Made by a program: the position numbers and the translations under genes. DNA of 6,892 bases, from contig SKJO01000485.1 in the NCBI GenBank assembly GCA_007121975.1, forward strand, positions 1-6,892. Reading direction: 5' to 3'. This DNA comes from Nitriliruptoraceae bacterium. Lineage in GTDB: Bacteria > Actinomycetota > Nitriliruptoria > Nitriliruptorales > Nitriliruptoraceae. Below are positions 1-6,046 of the stretch, in pieces; positions within the stretch are counted from its first letter, which is position 1, and the number at the start of each line of letters is the position of its first letter. The notes under the pieces were generated by a model. The model was not told where the DNA came from. It did not search any database and saw only the letters and a list, made by a program, of their open reading frames with translations.

Positions 1-1505
<1,505 letters not shown>

Positions 1506-1532
1506 GCGATCACCTTGTCGTGGGGGGGTGCG

Positions 1533-1943
1533 TCAGTCGCGCTGCCCGCGCTCGGCCCGGCGGGCCTGCCAGGGGGTCAGGCTCAGGCGTTCGGCCTCGC
1601 GGCGGCGGCCCTCGGCCAGCGCCAGGTTGGCCCGCTCCGCACGTGTGGCCCTGAGGTGCCAGAACCTCGCCGCGCCCCCGAGCATGAGCGTGCCGAGCAT
1701 CGCGTTGACGATCGCGACCTGCCAGCCGTCCATCAGCCCCACCAGCCCGAGCAGGGGGCCGACCAGCCATGCGTAGCGCCACAGGCGCTGCTGGCGCCGG
1801 GCGAGCACGACCGCCAGCGGCGCGTGCTTGCGCACCGCGACGACCTGGCCGCGGTTGACCGCACGCACGATTGCACGCCGGTCGGCGAGCGGCAGCGCGG
1901 CGAAGCGCCGGCGGTGCTCGTCGCGGTCGGGGATCTTGGCCAC
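1533..1943 (-). CDS. Small two-helix membrane protein of unknown function
   Basis: I do not recognise a named family. The 136-residue product has a charged, Arg-rich N-terminal part (about 1-56, with ALPLADRRAIVRAVNRGQ, a pattern I associate loosely with uncharacterised actinobacterial proteins). Two close hydrophobic segments follow, at about 58-75 (YAWLVGPLLGLVGLMDGW) and 77-94 (VAIVNAMLGTLMLGGAAR). The C-terminal tail (95-136) is strongly basic and probably helical, rich in Arg, Ala and Glu. This suggests a small inner-membrane hairpin with both ends in the cytoplasm. The start is a GTG at 1941-1943, chosen because AAGGA lies six bases upstream on the minus strand. The gene is followed after 27 bases by the malic enzyme gene on the same strand, so a two-gene transcript is likely. 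The opposite strand also has long open frames here, but none with a recognisable protein or a good start site. Confidence 0.72.
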   Translation of the reverse strand: MAKIPDRDEHRRRFAALPLADRRAIVRAVNRGQVVAVRKHAPLAVVLARRQQRLWRYAWLVGPLLGLVGLMDGWQVAIVNAMLGTLMLGGAARFWHLRATRAERANLALAEGRRREAERLSLTPWQARRAERGQRD

Positions 1944-1967
1944 GGCGGTTCCTTGCAGGCGGACGGC

Positions 1968-1996
1968 AGCCTACCCGGGCCTCGGCGCCGAACCTC
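1968..1996 (-). promoter_or_regulatory. Tentative promoter for the membrane protein / malic enzyme pair
   Basis: On the minus strand TAGGCT (1968-1973) fits the TANNNT -10 pattern of high-GC bacteria and lies about 25 bases before the GTG start at 1943. The hexamer 17 bases further upstream (GAGGTT, 1991-1996) matches a -35 box poorly, so this is only a suggestion. The 77-base divergent region must hold promoters for both directions, and I see no clear -10 box for the rightward DUF427 gene. Confidence 0.28.
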
Positions 1997-2020
1997 GGGC
2001 AGCCATCTCCTGGAGGAGCC

Positions 2021-2521
2021 ATGCTGCGCCGCCCGCGCCCCGATCCCCCCGGTCCCGGCCAGGAGTCGGTCTGGGACTACCCCCGTCCTCCGGCGCTCGA
2101 GCGCTCCGAGGAACACGTCGTCGTCGAGTTCGCCGGTGAGGTGATCGCCGACACCCGCGCCGCCTGGCGGGTGCTCGAGACCTCGCACCCCCCGACCTAC
2201 TACGTGCCGCGCGACGACGTGCGTGCCGCGCTGCTGGTGCCCTCGCCACGGCGCACGGTGTGCGAGTTCAAGGGCGTTGCCTCCTACGCCGATGTGGTGC
2301 TCGGTGACCAGCGCGCCGCGCAGGCCTGCTGGTGGTACGAGCAGCCCACCCCGCGCTTCGAGGCGCTGGCCGGTGCCGTGTGCTTCTACCCGGGCCGGGT
2401 CGACCGCTGCCTGGTGGACGGCGAGGTGGTGCGTGCCCAGGAGGGGGACTTCTACGGAAGTTGGATCACCTCGCGGGTCGTGGGACCCTTCAAGGGCGCA
2501 CCCGGCACCCAGTGGTGGTGA
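2021..2521 (+). CDS. DUF427-family protein (Pfam class NTP_transf_9)
   Basis: The 166-residue soluble protein belongs to the DUF427 family; its biochemical role is not established. Family hallmarks are visible in order: SVWDYPRPP (16-24), VVVEFAGEVIADT (33-45), HPPTYYVPRDDV (56-67), the conserved CEFKGVASYADV (81-92), WWYEQPTPRFEALAGAVCFYPGRVD (within 104-128), and the C-terminal DGEVVRAQEGDFYGSWIT (133-150) followed by VGPFKG. The more usual form of one late motif is FYGGW; here it is FYGSW. Length and motif order are those of a full-length single-domain member. The ATG at 2021 was chosen over upstream in-frame codons because GGAGGA sits just before it and because homology begins shortly after. 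The ribosome-binding site could pair in a small CTCC/GGAG hairpin. The gene is the first of a likely two-gene unit with the heme-oxygenase-like gene 35 bases downstream, which may mean a shared role, but that is inference. Confidence 0.9.
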   Translation: MLRRPRPDPPGPGQESVWDYPRPPALERSEEHVVVEFAGEVIADTRAAWRVLETSHPPTYYVPRDDVRAALLVPSPRRTVCEFKGVASYADVVLGDQRAAQACWWYEQPTPRFEALAGAVCFYPGRVDRCLVDGEVVRAQEGDFYGSWITSRVVGPFKGAPGTQWW

Positions 2522-2538
2522 GCGCTGCCCCGACGTCC

Positions 2539-2554
2539 ATGACCGGGAGGTCAT
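2539..2554 (+). promoter_or_regulatory. 16-bp dyad over the ribosome-binding site of the heme-oxygenase-like gene
   Basis: ATGACC (2539-2544) and GGTCAT (2549-2554) are perfect reverse complements around a GGGA centre. The GGGAGG Shine-Dalgarno sequence (2545-2550) of the downstream ATG at 2557 occupies the loop and the first bases of the right arm. In RNA this would be a 6-bp stem with a 4-base loop that could mask the ribosome-binding site; in DNA it could be a dimeric operator. The symmetry is seen directly; function is inferred. Confidence 0.4.
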
Positions 2555-2556
2555 CC

Positions 2557-2886
2557 ATGTCCGTGGTCAAGATCAACGTGATCGAGGTCCCCGAAGGCCG
2601 GGGTGGTGTGCTCGAGCAGCGCTTCGCCGCCCGGGCCGGCGAGGTCGAGACCGTCGACGGCTTCGAGTCCTTCGACCTGCTGCGTCCCACCGAGGGCACC
2701 GACCGCTACCTGGTGGTCACCCGGTGGCGGGACGAGGCCGCCTTCCAGGCCTGGCTGAGCTCGGCGGCCTTCCAGCGGGGCCACGCGTCGGGTGGTCCGG
2801 CGCCCTCCGGAGACGGACCGGCGGCGGTCGGCTCCGAGTTGTGGGGCTTCGAGGTGGTGACCAGCGCCGCCGCCCGACCCGCCTGA
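2557..2886 (+). CDS. ABM-domain monooxygenase, IsdG/MhuD-type heme-degrading protein
   Basis: The 109-residue, dimeric ferredoxin-like-fold (antibiotic biosynthesis monooxygenase) protein is predicted to cleave heme in the cytoplasm and release iron. The sequence closely follows mycobacterial MhuD as I recall it: MSVVKINVIEVPEG at the start, GFESFDLLRPTEGTDRYLVVTRW (35-57), and FQAWL near 63-67. The three residues known to be needed for heme binding and turnover in this family appear to be present: Asn7, Trp66 and His76. The Trp-His spacing of ten matches IsdG/IsdI rather than the nine in MhuD. After the His there is a Gly/Pro/Ala-rich loop (77-90), then the last strand LWGFEVV. The ATG at 2557 has GGGAGG six bases upstream. 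It lies 35 bases after the DUF427 gene. Other ABM proteins act on quinones or other substrates, so the heme role rests on the triad and overall similarity. Confidence 0.88.
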   Translation: MSVVKINVIEVPEGRGGVLEQRFAARAGEVETVDGFESFDLLRPTEGTDRYLVVTRWRDEAAFQAWLSSAAFQRGHASGGPAPSGDGPAAVGSELWGFEVVTSAAARPA

Positions 2887-2900
2887 CCCGGGACCGGGTC
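2885..2900 (+). other. Short GC-rich hairpin overlapping the stop codon
   Basis: GACCCG (2885-2890) and CGGGTC (2895-2900) form a perfect 6-bp stem with loop GGAC, beginning inside the TGA stop of the heme-oxygenase-like gene. No T-run follows, so it is at best a weak or factor-assisted terminator, or part of the prfB promoter region. Confidence 0.3.
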
Positions 2901-2902
2901 GG

Positions 2903-2908
2903 TAGCAT
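2903..2908 (+). promoter_or_regulatory. Tentative -10 box upstream of prfB
   Basis: TAGCAT fits TANNNT and sits about 65 bases before the prfB start in an 87-base gap. No convincing -35 box is seen at 16-18 bases upstream, so this is a weak call. Confidence 0.3.
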
Positions 2909-2973
2909 CGGACGGTGGGTCGCAACGGCCCGTGCCCGTTCCACGCCTGCTGAGCCCGACCGCGAGGACCCCG

Positions 2974-4101
2974 ATGGCCGACCGCCATGCCGACGACCTG
3001 GCCGCCCAGCGCAGCCGGCTCGAGCAGCTGGGCTACGACCTCGACCTGGCGGCCAAGCGCCACCGTCTCGACGAGCTGCACCAGCTCGCCGGTGAGCCCG
3101 ACCTGTGGAACGATCCGAACCGTGGTCGGGCGGTGACCACCGAGCTGTCCCGGATCGAGACCGAGCTGTCGCGGGCCGACCGGCTGGCCACGCGGCTCGA
3201 TGACCTCGAGGTGCTCGACGAGCTCGCCGCCGAGGAGGGCGACGAGGAGTCGGCCGCCGAGGTGGTGGCGGGTCTGGCCGAGGTGCGTACCGAGCTCGAC
3301 CGCCTCGAGCTCGCCACCATGCTGTCGGGTGAGCACGACCACGACGACGCGATCGTGTCGATCCACGCCGGCGAGGGTGGGGTGGACGCGATGGACTGGG
3401 CACAGATGCTCCAGCGCATGTACCTGCGCTGGGCAGAGAACCGCGGGTTCGACGCGGAGGTGTTCGACCGCTCGTACGGCGAGGAGGCGGGGCTGAAGTC
3501 GACCACCTTCGAGGTCCGGGGCCCCGACGCCTACGGCTGGCTGTCGACCGAGCACGGAGTGCACCGGCTGGTGCGCATCAGTCCGTTCGACTCCCAGGCC
3601 CGCCGGCAGACCTCGTTCGCCCTGGTCGACGTGGTGCCGGTGCTGCCCGACGTCGACGCGGAGATCGTCGTCCCCGAGGAGGACCTCCGGGTCGACGTCT
3701 ACCGCTCATCGGGTCCGGGCGGCCAGAGCGTGAACACCACCGACTCCGCGGTGCGCATCACCCACCTGCCGACCGGCACGGTCGTCAGCTGCCAGAACGA
3801 GAAGTCCCAGCACCAGAACAAGGCTGCCGCCCTGCGGGTGCTCAAGGTCAAGCTCGCCGAGCTCGAGCGCCAGAAGCGCGCCGAGCAGCTCGACGAGCTG
3901 CGCGGTGGCCCCCAGAACGTGGGCTTCGGCTCGCAGATCCGCAGCTACGTGCTCCACCCCTACCAGCTGGTCAAGGACCTGCGCTCCGAGTACGAGACCG
4001 GCAACGTGCAGTCGGTGCTCGACGGCGGGCTCGACGAGCTGCTCGACGCCGAGCTTCGGCGCCGGGCCCGGGTCGCGATCGAGGCCCAGACCGACGCGTG
4101 A
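2974..4101 (+). CDS. prfB: Peptide chain release factor 2 (RF2)
   Basis: Class I release factor that recognises UGA and UAA in the ribosomal A site and triggers hydrolysis of peptidyl-tRNA. The 375 residues are full length for RF2 (E. coli about 365). The helical N-terminal domain (about 1-115, with YDLDLAAKRHRLDEL and DLWNDP) is followed by the decoding region. The stop-codon tripeptide SPF is at 203-205 in RISPFDSQARRQTSF, which marks RF2 rather than RF1. The catalytic GGQ is at 249-251 in SSGPGGQSVNTTDSAVRITH, and QNEKSQHQNK and GSQIRSYVLHPY follow as expected. The ATG at 2974 has GAGGA five bases upstream. The reading frame is continuous through GYDLD, the region where many bacteria carry an in-frame UGA and a programmed +1 frameshift, so that autoregulation is absent. 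It precedes ftsE by 103 bases, a widely conserved neighbourhood. Confidence 0.98.
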   Translation: MADRHADDLAAQRSRLEQLGYDLDLAAKRHRLDELHQLAGEPDLWNDPNRGRAVTTELSRIETELSRADRLATRLDDLEVLDELAAEEGDEESAAEVVAGLAEVRTELDRLELATMLSGEHDHDDAIVSIHAGEGGVDAMDWAQMLQRMYLRWAENRGFDAEVFDRSYGEEAGLKSTTFEVRGPDAYGWLSTEHGVHRLVRISPFDSQARRQTSFALVDVVPVLPDVDAEIVVPEEDLRVDVYRSSGPGGQSVNTTDSAVRITHLPTGTVVSCQNEKSQHQNKAAALRVLKVKLAELERQKRAEQLDELRGGPQNVGFGSQIRSYVLHPYQLVKDLRSEYETGNVQSVLDGGLDELLDAELRRRARVAIEAQTDA

Positions 4102-4139
4102 TCGCGCACGGGTTCGGTCACCGGCCGGGGGGCCTTGGG

Positions 4140-4145
4140 TACGCT
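4140..4145 (+). promoter_or_regulatory. Tentative -10 box upstream of ftsE
   Basis: TACGCT in the context GGGTACGCT fits TANNNT and lies about 60 bases before the ftsE start within the 103-base prfB-ftsE gap. The -35 region (near GGTCACC, 4116-4122) is weak. A 9-base direct repeat, CACGGGTTC, occurs on either side (4107-4115 and 4161-4169). This is consistent with ftsE having its own promoter, but it is not proof. Confidence 0.3.
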
Positions 4146-4204
4146 GCGCTGTCGCCCGCCCACGGGTTCCTCTCCGCTGGGCCCCCTCCCACCGGGAGCG
4201 CACG

Positions 4205-4903
4205 GTGATCACGCTCACGAACGTCACCAAGACCTACAAGCGCGGCGCGAACGACGAGGTCGTCGCGCTGCGCGACGTGACCGTCGAGGTCGGCAAGGGC
4301 GAGTTCGTGTTCGTGGTGGGGCCCTCCGGGTCGGGGAAGTCCACCCTGATGAAGCTGCTGACCTGCGAGCAGGCCCCCGACGAGGGTGAGGTCTGGGTCG
4401 CCGGGAAGAACCTTCGGACGCTGCGCTCGTGGAAGGTGCCGGCGCTGCGCCGCGAGATCGGGTTCGTGTTCCAGGACTTCAAGCTGCTCGGCACCAAGAA
4501 CGTGCGCGAGAACGTGGCGTTCGCGATGGAGGTGATCGGTCGCAGCCGCCGCGAGATCGAGCGGCGCGTGCCCGAGGTCCTCGAGCTGGTCGGGATCGAG
4601 GAGAAGGCCGGAGCCCTGCCCCACGAGCTCTCGGGCGGCCAGCAGCAGCGGGTCTCGATCGCCCGCGCGTTCGTCAACGACCCGGGGATCCTGCTGTGTG
4701 ACGAGCCGACCGGGAACCTCGACCCCACCACCTCGGTGGGCATCATGAAGCTGCTCGACCGCATCAACCGGACCGGGACCACGGTGCTGATGGCGACCCA
4801 CGACCAGCACATCGTGGACTCCATGCGTCGTCGCGTCATCGAACTCGAGGACGGCGTCGTGGTTCGCGACCAGTCCCGTGGCGTCTACGGCTACGCCGGC
4901 TGA
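4205..4903 (+). CDS. ftsE: Cell division ATP-binding protein FtsE
   Basis: Cytoplasmic ATPase of the FtsEX complex. It binds FtsX at the inner face of the membrane and drives septal peptidoglycan hydrolase activation rather than transport. The 232 residues form one ABC nucleotide-binding domain. Walker A GPSGSGKST is at 39-47, the Q-loop Gln at 90 (FVFQDFKLL), the signature LSGGQQQ at 142-148, Walker B ILLCDEP at 162-168, the D-loop NLD at 171-173, and the switch His at 199 (ATHD). TKTYKRG near the N-terminus and FQDFKLL are typical of FtsE. The start is a GTG at 4205, supported by GGGAG six bases upstream and by the family N-terminus; longer in-frame extensions overlap prfB and are not protein-like. 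ftsX follows on the same strand, but after an unusual 108-base gap filled by tandem repeats instead of the usual overlap or few bases. Confidence 0.97.
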   Translation: MITLTNVTKTYKRGANDEVVALRDVTVEVGKGEFVFVVGPSGSGKSTLMKLLTCEQAPDEGEVWVAGKNLRTLRSWKVPALRREIGFVFQDFKLLGTKNVRENVAFAMEVIGRSRREIERRVPEVLELVGIEEKAGALPHELSGGQQQRVSIARAFVNDPGILLCDEPTGNLDPTTSVGIMKLLDRINRTGTTVLMATHDQHIVDSMRRRVIELEDGVVVRDQSRGVYGYAG

Positions 4904-4916
4904 CTCTCGACCCCCG

Positions 4917-4936
4917 GTGGCCCCAGGCCCGGCCAC
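4917..4936 (+). other. Small inverted repeat pairing with the first tandem-repeat copy
   Basis: GTGGCC (4917-4922) is the reverse complement of GGCCAC (4931-4936), the first six bases of the repeat unit, leaving an 8-base loop. Because every repeat copy begins GGCCAC, the same left arm could pair with any of the five. There is no T-run, so a simple intrinsic terminator is unlikely. Confidence 0.35.
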
Positions 4937-5000
4937 GACCACGAGGCCACGACCACGAGGCCACGACCACGAGGCCACGACCACGAGGCCACGACCACGA
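4931..5000 (+). repeat. Five perfect tandem copies of a 14-bp unit between ftsE and ftsX
   Basis: The unit GGCCACGACCACGA occurs five times without mismatch (4931-4944, 4945-4958, 4959-4972, 4973-4986, 4987-5000). GG at 5001-5002 begins a further copy that breaks off. The unit is not a multiple of three and the array lies outside both genes, so it is a noncoding minisatellite-like array. The last copy plus the following bases supply GAGGTAGG, the probable ftsX ribosome-binding region; each repeat junction also carries GAGG. Perfect identity suggests recent expansion or active slippage. Confidence 0.95.
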
Positions 5001-5011
5001 GGTAGGTGTCC

Positions 5012-5905
5012 ATGTCCGCTCGCTGGCGCTACATCCTGACCGAGGCGTTCGTCGGGCTGCGGCGCAACCTGATGATGACCGTCGCGGTCGTGCTGTCGGT
5101 GACGGTGTCGCTGACCCTGCTCGGCGCCAGCCTGCTGCTCTCCGAGCAGGTCGACCTGGCCACCGACGAGTGGGTGGACAAGGTCGAGGTCACGATCTTC
5201 CTGTGCGACGGACGCACGTGCCCGGCGATCACCCCCGAGCAGGAGCAGGCGCTGCGCCGCGAGCTCGAGGCCGAACCGATCGTCGAAGAGGTGTTCTACG
5301 AGTCCAAGCAGGAAGCCTACGAGCGGTTCACCGAGCTGTTCCGCAACCAGCCCAGCCTGATCGAGACCGTCGACCCCGACATCCTGCCTGCCTCCTTCCG
5401 GGTCAAGCTCGTCGACCCCGACCAGTTCATGGTCATCGCCGCGCAGTTCGCCGCCTTCCCCGGCGTGGAGGAGATCATCGACCAGCAGGAAGTGCTCGAG
5501 CAGTTCCTGCGCTTCACCTCGATCGTGCGCAACGCGGCGCTGGTCGTGGCCGCCATCCAGCTCGTCGCCGCGGGCGTGCTGATCGCCAACACCATCCGGG
5601 TGGCCGCCTTCGCCCGCCGTGAGCAGACCTCGGTCATGAAGCTGGTCGGGGCCAACAACTGGTACATCCGCCTGCCCTTCGTGCTCGAGGGCGTGCTCGC
5701 CGGCGTGCTCGGCGCGCTGCTGTCCTGGGGGCTGCTGTACGGCTCGGTGCCTGCGATCACCGACCGGCTCGCCGAGGACATCGAGTTGATGCCCTTCATC
5801 AGTTCTCCCGAGGTGCTCGCCGTCGGCCCGCTGCTCATCGGTGCAGGTGCGGGCATCGCCGCGTTCTCCTCGATCGTGGCCCTGCGCCGGTTCCTCGACG
5901 TCTGA
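5012..5905 (+). CDS. ftsX: Cell division protein FtsX
   Basis: Integral membrane partner of FtsE that passes the ATPase cycle to an extracytoplasmic peptidoglycan hydrolase or its activator. The 297 residues have the standard topology. Transmembrane helix 1 is at about 20-43 (VAVVLSVTVSLTLLGASLLL), then a large outer domain at about 44-170, then three helices near 172-196 (AALVVAAIQLVAAGVLIA), 222-246 (VLEGVLAGVLGALLSWGLLY) and 267-291 (LAVGPLLIGAGAGIAAFSSI). The loop with REQTSVMKLVGANNWYIRLPF (within 203-223) is the typical FtsX/MacB-type cytoplasmic motif that contacts the ATPase. The outer domain holds a hydrophobic helical lobe (ERFTELFRNQPSLIETVDP, 104-122), comparable to the lobe that binds the hydrolase in other FtsX proteins. 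The only two cysteines are C65 and C70. The ATG at 5012 is preferred over GTG 5006, which is too close to the GAGG sequence. The stop is 141 bases before the next gene. Confidence 0.96.
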   Translation: MSARWRYILTEAFVGLRRNLMMTVAVVLSVTVSLTLLGASLLLSEQVDLATDEWVDKVEVTIFLCDGRTCPAITPEQEQALRRELEAEPIVEEVFYESKQEAYERFTELFRNQPSLIETVDPDILPASFRVKLVDPDQFMVIAAQFAAFPGVEEIIDQQEVLEQFLRFTSIVRNAALVVAAIQLVAAGVLIANTIRVAAFARREQTSVMKLVGANNWYIRLPFVLEGVLAGVLGALLSWGLLYGSVPAITDRLAEDIELMPFISSPEVLAVGPLLIGAGAGIAAFSSIVALRRFLDV

Positions 5906-5931
5906 CCCGCCCTCGTGTTGCGCAAGGCGCA

Positions 5932-5958
5932 CACCGTCAGGTCGAGTCCTTGACGGTG
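5932..5958 (+). terminator. Hairpin downstream of ftsX, possible transcription terminator
   Basis: CACCGTCA (5932-5939) and TGACGGTG (5951-5958) are perfect 8-base reverse complements around an 11-base loop; with one bulged T, two more GC pairs (GG with CC) can form inside. It starts 27 bases after the ftsX stop and precedes a good promoter for the next gene. No T-run follows, so termination would be atypical for the intrinsic type, and a protein-binding dyad is an alternative. A separate 8-base palindrome TTGCGCAA lies just upstream at 5918-5925. Confidence 0.45.
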
Positions 5959-5983
5959 ACCTGCGGGCGCCGACTGGTTGCCG

Positions 5984-6012
5984 TTGTTACCTGAAGTTGC
6001 GAGGGTTAGTCT
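5984..6012 (+). promoter_or_regulatory. Probable promoter for the coiled-coil murein hydrolase activator gene
   Basis: TTGTTA (5984-5989) and TAGTCT (6007-6012) are separated by 17 bases, the best sigma-70-type match in the window. Transcription would start near 6019, giving a leader of about 28 bases before the GTG at 6047. It sits downstream of the ftsX hairpin, so this gene may be transcribed separately from ftsEX. Confidence 0.5.
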
Positions 6013-6046
6013 CAGCGAGCCGTGTCCAGGAGTCCGAGGGGAAGCG

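Noticed and set aside
1871..2020. N-terminal extension of the DUF427 protein to an upstream in-frame start
   Set aside because: The added residues are Arg/Ala-rich with no family similarity and overlap the divergent gene; ATG 2021 has a strong GGAGGA site.
2332..2556. Longer start for the ABM protein overlapping the DUF427 gene
   Set aside because: The extension is a shadow of DUF427 in another frame; ATG 2557 has GGGAGG at ideal distance and matches the family N-terminus.
2551..3564. 337-codon leftward open frame opposite the heme-oxygenase-like and prfB genes
   Set aside because: Shadow of real genes in high-GC DNA; no motif and no sensible product, while the plus strand encodes clear RF2.
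4931..5000. CRISPR array
   Set aside because: The 14-bp units are contiguous with no spacers and are far shorter than CRISPR repeats.
4931..5000. Repeat as part of a coding extension of ftsE or ftsX
   Set aside because: ftsE stops at 4903 in a normal family C-terminus and ftsX starts with its usual N-terminus; the 14-base period would shift frame with each copy.
5006..5008. GTG as the ftsX start
   Set aside because: It lies only two bases from the GAGGT sequence, too close; ATG 5012 gives better spacing and the usual length of 297 residues.
4118..5932. 604-codon leftward open frame spanning ftsE, the repeats and ftsX
   Set aside because: Reads antisense through two definite genes; its repeated Trp/Arg/Val peptide is only a translation of the 14-bp array.
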